DNA from: Endotrypanum monterogeii
Lineage: Eukaryota > Euglenozoa > Kinetoplastea > Trypanosomatida > Trypanosomatidae
Assembly: GCA_000333855.2 (NCBI GenBank)
Contig: CM007326.1
Location: 149,789 to 187,084, forward strand
Reading direction: 5' to 3'
DNA: 37,296 nucleotides
The notes under the pieces are model-generated. The model worked only from the letters and a program-made list of their open reading frames with translations, was not told where the DNA came from and searched no databases. Of the stretch, positions 18,032-28,200 are shown piece after piece (positions within the stretch are counted from its first letter, which is position 1; each line of letters starts with the position of its first letter). The translations under genes and the position numbers were made by a program.

Positions 18032-19735
18032 ATGTTTGCACAGTCGTCGATATCTGTGGCTAGGTGTACGCGGCCACTGTTTGCCTGCAACAGATCCGCT
18101 GGTTATCGCTGGAGTCCAATCCCGAAGCCACCTCCCCCGCGCTACGATCGTCTATACGGCGTCCACTCGGTGCTTAATACGCTGCGGGTGGCAGCGCAGA
18201 GGCAGCAGGCGAAGCAACAGCAGGGCGACCACACTACCCTAACTCGGGGGACGGCGGTAGGCGGAGGTGCAACTTCGGGAGTCGAGGGTGCGCTCTGTGC
18301 TCCTGCCCTCAAAACCTCTCAGTGGCCTGAGGCCCCCTCGTCGGCAGACTCAGAGCTTCACCCACATCGCGCGCACATCGCGTGTCTTTACGTTCGTGAT
18401 TTCAGCCTCGAGGCGGGCGGTGCTTGTGAGGAGGACTTCGAGGCACGCAGCGTTGCCGATGATCTTGCCAGCAACACCCATGCCGCGTCTCGTGCGAACA
18501 AACAGCGTTACCTTTCGGTGCGAGGGCGGAGTCCCCCCCAAAAGAAAGTCATCCCCTCTCGTTACACGTCGGTGCGCTGCATCACTGCCCTGGCCAAGTC
18601 CTTGAGGGTTCCTGTGCGCTTCGTGCCGCGTGCGGAGTTGGTGCAGCTCTGCGGGGAGCGACGGAACCAAAACATTGTTCTTGAGGTTTCTTCATATAAG
18701 CCCCACCCCATCAGACACCTTGGTGAAATATGGGGTGCAGGATGTGCGGTGACAAGGGCCACCGTCGACGATGCCGCCGCCTCTATCCAACCGGTTGCAG
18801 ACAGCACATCGACTCCTGACTCTGTTGGTGGCCTGATCACTGTGCTCTTTCTGGAGCACATTATCGACCCCACCAACATTGGAGGCATTCTTCGCACTGC
18901 GTTTTTTTTCGGTGTGGATCATGTGGTGCTCAGTCGCCAGTGTGCGGCCTGCACCGCAGCTGTTTCGCGTACAAGCACAGGTTTTCTAGAGCACCTGCAA
19001 GTCTATCAGGCCACCACATCGTCCGAAGCTTTTATGCGGGCCTCGCAGGAGGCCTGGGCGTCGAGTGCAGCGCGGTCGTCGTCGTCGTCCACTGGTACCG
19101 TCGAAGCGTTAACTGGGCTGGAGCTCGTCGCAAGTGCGGTGGTGATGCCCACGGTGTTGCCGCAGCGCGACTCGGGGGAAAGCGTATCGGCTCTGCCGCC
19201 TGGTGATTCGAGTGATCTCGTGTCACGCAGAGTTACCCTTGATATCGGTAACGTTCGTCAAGGTGTATGTGCTCAGCAGTCGAAGCCCTCTCTCCCTGCT
19301 GTGCGAGTTGTGTTGCTCGGGAATGAAGATGCTGGCTTGCCACACGATCTCTTGCAGTTGTGCACCCACGTGGCCCACATCCGCTCTCCACGGCAGGCAC
19401 GTCTGTGTCGCGCGCGCACCAGTACACCGGGCATGTCGCACAGGAAATCTCCAGGAGAACGGGACGTAGACGGTGATGTGGAGGGCACAGGCGTGCATCT
19501 CTCCTCCAGCGATGTGGATCGCAATGCCGCCACCTCCGCAGCTTCAGATAAGGGGTTCTCTGATCATGAGCACAGCCTGCGTCGCCTGGCACGCCTCCGT
19601 GATAAAGAAGTGTCGCTAAACGTGAGCACCGCTACGGCTGCGTTGCTGTCTGCCCTGTGCGGGGTAGAGGGGCCTTTAGGGAGTAGCGGCAGGCAGATAG
19701 GGCTGGTTGATGTGACGCCGCTGTGCTTGCCCTGA
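18032..19735 (+). CDS. SpoU/TrmH-family RNA 2'-O-ribose methyltransferase, probably mitochondrial
   Basis: Predicted to transfer a methyl group from S-adenosylmethionine to a ribose 2'-OH in rRNA or tRNA, using the trefoil-knot SPOUT fold. All three SpoU motifs are visible: motif 1 DPTNIGGILRTAFFFG (279-294, with N282 and R288), motif 2 LLGNEDAGLP (N431-E432), and motif 3 VSLNVSTATAALLSAL (N530). An N-terminal YGVHSVLNTLR block (near 46-56) matches the SpoU substrate-binding domain. The first 27 residues are basic, hydroxylated and free of acidic residues, like a mitochondrial presequence, so an organellar rRNA (MRM1-like) target is likely. The protein has 567 residues against about 250-350 for the family, owing to low-complexity insertions, including about 85 residues between motifs 2 and 3, which are normally close. 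Exact target base unknown. Confidence 0.9.
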   Translation: MFAQSSISVARCTRPLFACNRSAGYRWSPIPKPPPPRYDRLYGVHSVLNTLRVAAQRQQAKQQQGDHTTLTRGTAVGGGATSGVEGALCAPALKTSQWPEAPSSADSELHPHRAHIACLYVRDFSLEAGGACEEDFEARSVADDLASNTHAASRANKQRYLSVRGRSPPQKKVIPSRYTSVRCITALAKSLRVPVRFVPRAELVQLCGERRNQNIVLEVSSYKPHPIRHLGEIWGAGCAVTRATVDDAAASIQPVADSTSTPDSVGGLITVLFLEHIIDPTNIGGILRTAFFFGVDHVVLSRQCAACTAAVSRTSTGFLEHLQVYQATTSSEAFMRASQEAWASSAARSSSSSTGTVEALTGLELVASAVVMPTVLPQRDSGESVSALPPGDSSDLVSRRVTLDIGNVRQGVCAQQSKPSLPAVRVVLLGNEDAGLPHDLLQLCTHVAHIRSPRQARLCRARTSTPGMSHRKSPGERDVDGDVEGTGVHLSSSDVDRNAATSAASDKGFSDHEHSLRRLARLRDKEVSLNVSTATAALLSALCGVEGPLGSSGRQIGLVDVTPLCLP

Positions 19736-20609
19736 GCGTTGCCTTCTTTTCCCCCCTTTCGTACACACTTCTCTCTCTCTCTCTTCACCCTATGGATCCC
19801 AGTAAGCTTCCGGATCGCTTCAAACGTATACATATAAGTATATATATATATATATGTATAGTATATTGAGAGATGGCGGAGGGACTTACCTCACGCTGGC
19901 CGTCTTTTTTCGCACCCGCCTACGTTCCCCGATACTACACTAGACATCAGCGGTGAATGGAGGTGTATGGACGGCGGGAGGAGTGCAAGTGGTTATGGTA
20001 GGATGCACTCACGCTGATCGAGCCTTTCACCTTCCCTTACTATACACGTCTGCGATGTCTTTGCGCCTGGTGGCCGTACAGGGTTCATCAGCCAGCCTCT
20101 CAATTTTTTGTTTTTTTTGTTCCATCCCCCATTATCCCCGCTCCCTGTCTTCTCCGTTTTTCTCTCTTCACCAGAACACTGCTGTGCCCCTTTCTGTGGC
20201 GGTCAGTCGGTGTCTGTAGATCAACTGTTTTCTCTCTTTGCATTAGGCGATAACTCACTGCAAGGCGGTGTGTGTGGGTGTGCAACCGTGTTTCTGTTGC
20301 AGCCTGCTCGCGTGTCATGAGACGTGGTGATTGCCCACATCTCTGATTCATAGACATGCGCGGGCAGGCGTCACACTCATTCTTTACGTGTTGTTCTCTC
20401 CAATTGAGAATTTGCCTCCACGTGCGTCTCACGGCGTCGCGCGATCTCTTCTTTCGCTACGAATTAGTTTCACCAGCAGCGACAGCTGCTCGCCCCTCTT
20501 TTTGTTGTTCGGGGAGGAGGCTTACATATCATTTTGCGTACATTATTTTTCACCAACTCTTGCTGCTCTCATCGCGTGTGTTTATATCACCCTCCACGGA
20601 TTCTAAGTC
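19736..20609. other. Spacer between the methyltransferase and U-box genes
   Basis: No credible gene. It holds CT runs soon after the stop (19770-19785), an interrupted (TA)n patch (19827-19866), T-rich sequence (20101-20122) and scattered pyrimidine-rich tracts up to the U-box start. Confidence 0.65.
20521..20607 (+). promoter_or_regulatory. Predicted spliced-leader acceptor for the U-box gene
   Basis: No AG occurs from 20521 to 20605, and the stretch is T/C-rich. The first AG is at 20606-20607, two bases before the ATG at 20610. The context (CTAAG) is weaker than the canonical CAG. Confidence 0.4.
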
Positions 20610-22604
20610 ATGCGGACAGGAGCTTCACCACCCGTTTCGGGACTCACAGTCCGCCTATGCTGGGCGCTAGGAGATGAGCTTCTGCCAGTCGCTCTTTGGC
20701 TATGCATGTATGGCGCCACGCGCCTCGCACCGGTGCTGGTACTGCGCCTCTCGATGGCGCTCCCACAGGTGATGGACGTACCTCGGCTGCTGCCGTGGCA
20801 ACAAACGCGTGACGTCGACAATGGGGGTGCCTCGAGTCGTGTAGTGAGGGGTGCCGACATGATTAGTGCCGCCGCCGACGCTGCTGCCGTTCATCTGGCA
20901 GAGCTGATTAGGAAAACACCTCTTGGCGCCAGCGGCGATAGTGCTGACTTGGGTGATGGCATCAGCGGTGGATCCTTCGATGCAATGCTGCGCAAGTCGT
21001 CGCAACGTATATATCACCAATCTCTCGAGCTGTTGCGGTCTATTGTTACATACCCATCACGTTTGTGGACGTATATTTTGTTTCAGCAAAACCAGCGGGC
21101 GTCGCTCAGGGGTGTGTCGCCTGCCACGCACGGTAGCAGGAGCGGCCGCCGTGCAGTGCTGGAGCTCCTGTTGCGCGTCATGACTAGCTTCACGTCCACG
21201 TGGGTCCACGCGAGCAGCGGCATGCTTTTGAACACTCTTGTCACATATCTCAGTGCTCGTGTTGACAGCTGGGGTAGCGGCAGCGTCATGGACAGCGGTA
21301 ACAGACGGCACCGTGGGATGAGGAGCGGCTGGTGCGACTTGCTTATCGCGTCTTGTGTATCGACTGGGCTCAACTTCTTGCTGCAGGTGTATTGGGTGGA
21401 GGTAATGACGAGCGCCGGCGCGCTACGGGCGTTGCCGCCGGAGACCACTGATGGCAATGCGTCGCCGCTTTATTTGAGTGATCGGATGCCGTTTATTTTA
21501 TCCACCCTTTCTCGTCTAGGCGGCGTGGACTCTTTGTATCAACTTTTCCATCTGGCGCTCCGGTTGCAGCCGAGCCAGTCCTCAAGCACCCCCGAAGAGG
21601 AGCAGGTGTACACCTTGTCACAGCCGCAGACATCGATCGGGGCAGGAACGCTGCGGCCGGGTCGCGTAGAGTCTTCCTCGCACACCACGTCCCCAACTTC
21701 CACTATTACACAGGCACACCCGCGGCCAGCGCAGGTATATTTGTGCGGCGGCAGCGTCTTTATATTTGCCCTCAGCGGCTTCCGCTTCACCTACTACAGC
21801 GACCCGCAGCAGTTGAGAACGTCTGCGTCGAACCTCATGGCGGAGGTGGTAAGCCTCGTGTTGCGTCAGGCGCGGCGGCGAGCGGCGCTGCTTAGCGGTC
21901 AAGGGGCAGAGACGCTCCGGGATGGCCAGGCGTGGCGACCACCTGCGTCGCTGCTGTCGTCTTCGGCCGCGTCCAGTCATGATGTCGTTCTCGCCACCGT
22001 CACCTGCCTGCAGCTCCTCCCTTTGCATGTATTGAGCTTTGTCGCAAGTGCCGGCGTCGGCCTTGTGTGGCGGCAGCCACGTATTTTCGCCGCAGCTCGC
22101 CGTGTGCCGTTGCTTGGCAAGGTGGTGGGGGTATTGTTTCCCCTACCGCCACCGCCTCTAGAGCTGCCTGAGGTGTTCCAGGAGCTGAGCCCGGAGTCAC
22201 GCGTATTGCTCGTGCACCCGGGCGGCAGGGTCGAGGTAACAAGGGACGCGCTGCTGCCTATCGTGGTGGCTGAGATCTCCAACTTAGCGACGGGGGCGGC
22301 GCCGTCGACCCTGTCCTCGACGGAGTCCCTCTCTTCTCCAGGGATCGTAAGCGTGGTGATAGCGCATGACTTGTTCTGCCCTATCAAGCGCACACTGATG
22401 TGTGACCCGGTGCAAACAGTTGACGGTTTTACATACGACCGTGACAGTATTGAGGAGTGGTTGTGGGTGCACGACACCTCACCGCTAACAAACTTGCGCC
22501 TCGACAGCATTGTGTTGCGTGTGAATTGGCAGGCGCGGCAGTATATATGTGGGGTTGTGGATCAGTACGCCGCTGCCATGGCGAGAAGCAGAGGTGTTCA
22601 GTGA
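20610..22604 (+). CDS. U-box domain protein with hydrophobic segments (putative membrane E3 ubiquitin ligase)
   Basis: The C-terminal 75 or so residues (588-660 of 664) form a U-box: FCPIKRTLMCDPV, then DGFTYDRDSIEEWL and DTSPLTNLRL. This matches the consensus order of the domain that recruits E2 ubiquitin-conjugating enzymes without zinc. The rest is not recognised. Hydrophobic stretches occur near 25-50, 247-270, 385-400 and 455-480, and could be membrane segments, giving a membrane-anchored ligase with the U-box at one end. A peroxin-type RING (PEX2/10/12) was considered and rejected because the zinc-ligand pattern is absent. Low-complexity Ser/Thr stretches separate the hydrophobic parts. 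The U-box call is strong; membrane insertion, substrate and location are inference. The first ATG of the open frame was used. Confidence 0.85.
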   Translation: MRTGASPPVSGLTVRLCWALGDELLPVALWLCMYGATRLAPVLVLRLSMALPQVMDVPRLLPWQQTRDVDNGGASSRVVRGADMISAAADAAAVHLAELIRKTPLGASGDSADLGDGISGGSFDAMLRKSSQRIYHQSLELLRSIVTYPSRLWTYILFQQNQRASLRGVSPATHGSRSGRRAVLELLLRVMTSFTSTWVHASSGMLLNTLVTYLSARVDSWGSGSVMDSGNRRHRGMRSGWCDLLIASCVSTGLNFLLQVYWVEVMTSAGALRALPPETTDGNASPLYLSDRMPFILSTLSRLGGVDSLYQLFHLALRLQPSQSSSTPEEEQVYTLSQPQTSIGAGTLRPGRVESSSHTTSPTSTITQAHPRPAQVYLCGGSVFIFALSGFRFTYYSDPQQLRTSASNLMAEVVSLVLRQARRRAALLSGQGAETLRDGQAWRPPASLLSSSAASSHDVVLATVTCLQLLPLHVLSFVASAGVGLVWRQPRIFAAARRVPLLGKVVGVLFPLPPPPLELPEVFQELSPESRVLLVHPGGRVEVTRDALLPIVVAEISNLATGAAPSTLSSTESLSSPGIVSVVIAHDLFCPIKRTLMCDPVQTVDGFTYDRDSIEEWLWVHDTSPLTNLRLDSIVLRVNWQARQYICGVVDQYAAAMARSRGVQ

Positions 22605-23308
22605 ATGCAGCAGAGTGGGCCGACGAATGTGGAGGGTTATCCGGGCGGGGGGACGCCCAGGGGGGGGGGAGACAGGGTCGCGTGTGTGTGATCGCGTCTT
22701 TTTCGTGTCTGCAATGCAGATGGAGGTTGCCTGTGTAGATGCTTTGTCTCGTGAAGGCCAATGGCAGTCGTGCTAATTCGCAGAGAGATATCGCGCACAT
22801 AGAGGATCACCAGACATCTGTTCTGCATGCCAACTTTCTGCACTTCTCTTCCTTCCCTTCTACAGAGGATTTCCTTCCAGAAGGCTCCCTGCGCGATCGT
22901 CCATGTCCCTCTGCCCAATGTGAATACACATCGAGGTACCCAGAGTTTCGTCGCTGCTGCATGACGGGGCCCTCCAGTACCTCGCCTGACTTTCCCCCTT
23001 ACGACTGAAGATACCACACGTGCACACACGTATTTTTTCTCTGCTTTTTTTTTTTTTTTCTCGTGCCTCACTTTTCTGTCTATACCGCTGTGCTTCGAAG
23101 GTAAGGTGAAGTATGGCGCTGGAGCGTTGGCGTGAGTATGATATGGGGGTACGTTACACTCAAGCGCAGGATCACTTTCGTTCCTGCGGTGGAGGAGCGA
23201 CCAGGGGAGGAGGTGTAGTATGCTCGTGTGTCATCTACACATGCACCTATCTCCCGTTGTTCACGACAAAGTCATCACTGTTGATTTGAAATGAAGCAGA
23301 GGGATCAA

Positions 23309-23312
<4 letters not shown>

Positions 23313-23360
<48 letters not shown>
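23313..23360 (+). repeat. (CA)n microsatellite
   Basis: About 24 CA units in perfect tandem. It is complementary to the (GT)n array at 23961-23991 in the same spacer. Confidence 0.9.
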
Positions 23361-23364
<4 letters not shown>

Positions 23365-23550
23365 TACACCTTATTCCACTGCTCGTGCGATCCTATTCGA
23401 TTGGAGCGTGGTTTGTACGAAAAAAAAAAAAAAGAGTCGGCGAATTGATGACGATCGCCTGAAGTGCTTTGCTGGACATGCCCCCCGACTGAGATGGCTA
23501 CTGAGCTACGTCTTTGCTGTGTGTCTCCGGCAATGTGGGCAGTGCCTGCA

Positions 23551-23553
<3 letters not shown>

Positions 23554-23588
<35 letters not shown>
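23554..23588 (+). repeat. (TA)n microsatellite
   Basis: About 17 TA units, then an imperfect continuation to about 23601. Confidence 0.9.
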
Positions 23589-23595
<7 letters not shown>

Positions 23596-23737
23596 CATAT
23601 ACACTTTGCTCAACTCCTTCATAATGGACGTCCCTCCCCCAACGTATTTCGACGCAGCTGCGTGGTTGCCTCTACAGCATCACAGCAACTCTTTTTGTAT
23701 CCATTTCCTTGTATGGGAACGCCGTCAGAAGCATCCA

Positions 23738-23775
<38 letters not shown>

Positions 23776-23955
23776 GCATTTTTTCTCTCCCGCCCAGCTT
23801 AGTCGAGTCGCTGAGACTACAGCATCACAACAACGTAGCTTCCTCCCTCTTACATCATCCTGCGCTCGATCTTCGTTTCCTGGTACTGGAAGCAGTTTTC
23901 TGATACATGTATATGTGAGTATATTTATATATTTATATTATTTCTCTTTTTGTGC

Positions 23956-23960
<5 letters not shown>

Positions 23961-23991
<31 letters not shown>
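23961..23991 (+). repeat. (GT)n microsatellite
   Basis: About 15 GT units in perfect tandem, in opposite sense to the two CA arrays at 23313-23360 and 23740-23769. Confidence 0.9.
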
Positions 23992-23992
<1 letters not shown>

Positions 23993-24252
23993 ATGACTAG
24001 GCTGGGCATTTCTCGTAGCTGGGGAAAAAAAAAAGTGTTGCTGCTCTGATCATTTTTCATTAGCCTTTCCCACGCACACACCTACACGTGGAGACCAGCC
24101 ATCTCACGCCACCAGCTTTGACGCATCACAACTGTCGACTGCACGCAGTATCTTTTCTTCTGCTCGCTTTCTTTCTCTCTGTGTGAGAAAAAAATATTAT
24201 TATTATTTTTTTTTTCATATTGCATTTTACCCTAGGCATAAAAAAAAAAAAA

Positions 24253-24290
<38 letters not shown>

Positions 24291-24390
24291 TATAGTAATA
24301 TTATTATTTTAACTTTTTTTTTAATTTACTTTTATTTTTTTTTCTTTTTTTTTTGTTTTCGTTTCTATGTCGGTTGTCTCTCTCTTTCTT

Positions 24391-24706
24391 NNNNNNNNNN
24401 NNNNNNNNNNNNNNNNNNNNNNNNNNNNNNNNNNNNNNNNNNNNNNNNNNNNNNNNNNNNNNNNNNNNNNNNNNNNNNNNNNNNNNNNNNNNNNNNNNNN
24501 NNNNNNNNNNNNNNNNNNNNNNNNNNNNNNNNNNNNNNNNNNNNNNNNNNNNNNNNNNNNNNNNNNNNNNNNNNNNNNNNNNNNNNNNNNNNNNNNNNNN
24601 NNNNNNNNNNNNNNNNNNNNNNNNNNNNNNNNNNNNNNNNNNNNNNNNNNNNNNNNNNNNNNNNNNNNNNNNNNNNNNNNNNNNNNNNNNNNNNNNNNNN
24701 NNNNNN
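24391..24706. other. Assembly gap (316 N)
   Basis: A run of 316 N. The flanks resemble each other: 24306-24390 and about 24760-24837 share a T-rich lead, TTTACTTTT, poly-T, a TTGTTT block, CGGTTG, a CT-rich stretch and CTTTCTT. The gap may therefore be false or bounded by two copies of one sequence. Confidence 0.95.
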
Positions 24707-24724
24707 CTAACGGTTATTAATTAC

Positions 24725-24740
24725 TTAACTACGTAGTTAA
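24725..24740. repeat. 16-bp perfect palindrome beside the gap
   Basis: TTAACTACGTAGTTAA is identical to its reverse complement. It lies in an AT-rich island (24707-24765) unlike the surrounding T/C-rich spacer. Confidence 0.7.
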
Positions 24741-25211
24741 TCGGTTAAATATTTTACGTATACTTTTTTTTTTTTAAACTTTTCGATTTACTTTTTTTTT
24801 TTTTGTTTGTTTCCATGCGGTTGCTCTCGCTTTCTTCATTCTCTGCTATTCACGGATTCGCGCGCATTCCCCCCCTTTTTCTTTTCTCCCCCAGCACCGT
24901 TGGAATCCATCTCTTCCCCCCTTTCCTCCCATCAACTCATCGCACTTCCCATTTTTTTCTTTTTTCCCCTTTCTTAAATTACTTTTCAGTGAATTTTCTG
25001 TCGCTTTTTTCGCCCTTTTCGATTTCTCCGCTCACCAGCCTCTGAACGTTGTATTCGGTGTTGTGTCGGCGAGGGTGGACGGCTAAGCCTCGACTTGGTG
25101 CCCTTGACCTTCACAGAATAGGCTGAAAGAGGAAGGCAAGGGAGGGGGAGAGTAGAAGAGGCGTTCGCAACTACCTTTCTTTTTACATGTGTCGAGGCAC
25201 CAAAGAATCTG

Positions 25212-25234
25212 CCCCCCCCCCCCCCTACACACAG
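25212..25234 (+). promoter_or_regulatory. Predicted spliced-leader acceptor for the LRR gene
   Basis: A C14 run (25212-25225) is followed by TACACACAG, with AG at 25233-25234. Later AGs at 25242-25243 and 25257-25258 are alternatives. Because this site lies downstream of the first in-frame ATG (25187), it argues for the second ATG (25274) as the true start. Confidence 0.55.
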
Positions 25235-25273
25235 GCGTGTAGGTCTGCAATTTCACAGGTGTGTGAGGCAAGA

Positions 25274-28200
25274 ATGGCGGCATCGCCTCCGTCGCCGCCG
25301 AAGCAGGGCGTATCCTCCTTAGCGAGAACGAAGCTTGCACCGCCAACTATCCTTGCCTCTTCATCCATGTCAGCGACTGCTGGCTTCATTTCATCGCCGT
25401 ACGCGCGCGTTCGGCTCACCTCCACTTCTTTGAGATCCATAATCGAGTTCTTGCCATGCAATGTTCCCTCCATCGTCGGCAGCACATCCAGCAGCAACAG
25501 CAGCAGCAGCGGCGGCGGCACCTGCGGCCATGCAACCGGTCTCCTTGAGATCACCCACGGGCGACCGATGTGCTCACCGCCTATCATGGCAGATGCTCTC
25601 TTCGCAGCGGCGATCCAGGCACCATCCACATCCACATCGATGGCCGCACCTGCTGGAGCCTCGCGGGCGATGACTGTCCCGGCGTGTGTAACGCGTCCCT
25701 TGGCCCTCATAGCGGCGTCTCCGCAGTCGCGACGCGGGCTAGAGATGTATCTCTCCGGTGGCTGTGTGCTTCCTCCACTGGGATCGTTGGTTCTACAGGT
25801 TCAGCCACATCGACTGTCATCGACTGCTACAACACAACCCTCGCGAATTGGTGCACGGCGCGCGTCACGCCACCGCTCGACTTTCTCGAAACCATTTGAG
25901 ATCTCTCATCAACCCGAAGGGGCTGCGGCAGACGAGCCACACGCATTGCTTCTAGTATCCTCAACAAATTTGCCCATCACACCTCTTCCCCTCTTACCAT
26001 CGCGCACGTCTCTGAGCTCCTCAGTCACCCGGCCAAAATCGGCAGCGATGTCGACCCTGGCGCATGTGTCGGCTTGTCGAACCCCGCCACGACCCGTGTC
26101 GGCCGTGCATCGTGGCGATGGTGACAGTGCCCGTGCGGTAAGCTGCTTTCAAAAAATGTCTTCATTGCACAATCGGTTGTCTCCCCCACGGCCTGCTGTT
26201 CTTCAGAGTCACCGTATTTCGGTGATGAGCGCTACGCCTCCTGCTGACTCCACGCGGACTTCTCCGGCAGCAGCGGTGCAGAAACGCCGCAGTACACACT
26301 CGGGATCTCTTTCCGTGGGGATCAATGCTCCGCTTGTTCCGACAGCGGTAGCGGAAGCCAACAGAAATGCTACTCTCGCCTTTCCTGCAAGAGGGACTCT
26401 GGCAACGCCCTCCAGCGACTTCACCGCCGCTCCACCGCTCCTTCAGCCTGAGCGTCCCACCTCGCCTTCCACTTCAGTTCCTCCGGTTTCTCAGCCGATG
26501 GTCATTCCCGCTGCCTTGCAGACCCTTTGCCATGCGCTGTGGTGGGTGCACCGAAGTCCCTTGCCCGTGTCACTGAGCTTCTTGCGTTACAGGGAGGATG
26601 ACATACAGGCGTTGTGGGCAGCTCTGTCGGGATCCTTGTTGTCCGCTCCAGAAGAAAGGGTAGGGGTGGCGCTGAGAGCGGCGGCGGCGGCGGTGGACAG
26701 GGGCACGAGGCAATCGTCTCGACCACCCCTGCACGAGAGGGACGCCACGGCAGCTCGTGCCTGTGGGGAGGCTCGCAGGACATCAGTCCCCAAAGCTAAA
26801 GATGACGACGACGATGTACACAGTGAAATCCCGGGGGTCGGCGACTCTGGGTCAAAGGTTTTAGCGGGGGAGACTCGCCGTGATATCGTTGCTGTTGGTG
26901 GTGGTGGTGATCGTGTGTCGGTGATCGGTGCCAGCGCCGGCGGGGCGGTTGGAACAGCGCCGGTGTCCAGTATCACCGATATCGCTACTGTCAGTGGTTC
27001 TCCGCGCTGTGTTGCACACGGTGCCTTTGCTACAAATTATCCTCTGAACAAGCCAACATGTCTTCTACGAGGATCGAGAGGCGTGGGAGACACTGACCGC
27101 GAATACGACGTCGACAATAACACACTCAACCGTTCACTCGACAGTCCCACCAACACAGTACTGCCGACGCTTGGTGGCTCCATTGCATCTTCGGCATCAC
27201 CCATCCTCACACTTCGCGCTCCAGTGACACATATTCATGTGCATGGAAAGGCAGCGGATGCTGCACTGACGGCGCTGCTGCCGGCTCACCCGGAGGTACG
27301 CTCACTGCGCCTCACTCACGGCACATTGTCTGACACACAGTTGCGGCATCTCACTCGTGTCTGCCCTGACGTAACGCATCTTTCACTTGCTATGAACAAC
27401 CGAATCCAAACAACCGCATTCTTGTGTCCACCTCCATCAGACACCTCCTCCGTGGCGACCTCAGTCACCACAGCCAACACGACGGTGACCGCGCGCCCGG
27501 ATACAGACGTGGGCTCGTCCACCCGCGACCATCTGTACCCATCCAGCTCCCCGCATCAGCGAGAGGTGAAGTCTTTTGCTGCAGCTGCCCGGACGAAGGT
27601 GTTCGCTTTATCCTCGCATTCATCTTCGAGTGAGTTTGCCGCATGTGTTGCATCCAACGACGCCACACACGCGTCGCTAAGCAATTTGTTGTCCAGAGAA
27701 GTAGCAGCGGCAGACGACACGGTTGACGCGCTCGGTCCACACAGTGAGGCCGGCCGTGGAACGGATGCCTCCTCGGTGCAATCCAGATTTCACCTACTGC
27801 ACAGCCGGTTGTCGCCGCACGAGAGTAGTCAGCTGGACCTCTTTTCTCCGGACGAGGAGGGTGAGCTGGAGATGCGCATGTCCTTGTGGCAGGCTGCGCA
27901 GACAGATGCAACAGAACGGCGCCAACTTGTCTTCATTCTGCGTCCACAGGATGTCGTTCTGGGCAACCATGAGTGTACCCCATGCGATGTCGGCGGCATT
28001 TCCGGTGTCGCGACAACTGGTTCCAGGGGGAATACGGCTGCCGCTGCTTGCAGACCAACCAATGCTCAGGCCTTCTTGGGGGCGCTACCGGATAGCCCTG
28101 TGGGGCTCTCGACTCAGTCGCACCTCCATTTTTCACCTCAAACCGAGGCCACGGCCACGAGAGTTGTCTCGGCAGACCTGAGGCCTGTTCACACAACACG

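Larger units (their letters stand above)
22605..25273. other. Long spacer between the U-box and LRR genes, with assembly gap
   Basis: At about 2.7 kb this is the largest spacer in the window, with no credible gene. In order it contains a G-rich patch (22646-22675), a T-run (23046-23060), (CA)n (23313-23360), an A-run (23420-23433), (TA)n (23554-23588), (CA)n (23740-23769), (GT)n (23961-23991), T- and A-rich sequence with (TA)n (24256-24286), the gap (24391-24706), an AT-rich island with a 16-bp palindrome, T/C-rich sequence (24765-25020), and a C14 run (25212-25225). Confidence 0.65.

Noticed and set aside
20610..22604. PEX2/PEX10/PEX12-type peroxin
   Set aside because: Membrane-like segments plus a C-terminal ligase domain fit superficially, but the end matches a U-box and lacks RING zinc ligands.
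22739..23008. 89-codon + frame after the U-box gene
   Set aside because: Short, opens at ATG but has no domain, and lies where a 3' UTR is expected; small-gene status cannot be excluded but is not supported.
23291..24049. 252-codon + frame through microsatellites
   Set aside because: Translation is mostly Thr-His, Ile-Tyr and Cys-Val repeats from (CA)n, (TA)n and (GT)n.
24183..24736. + frames crossing the N gap
   Set aside because: They exist only because N is read as an open codon.
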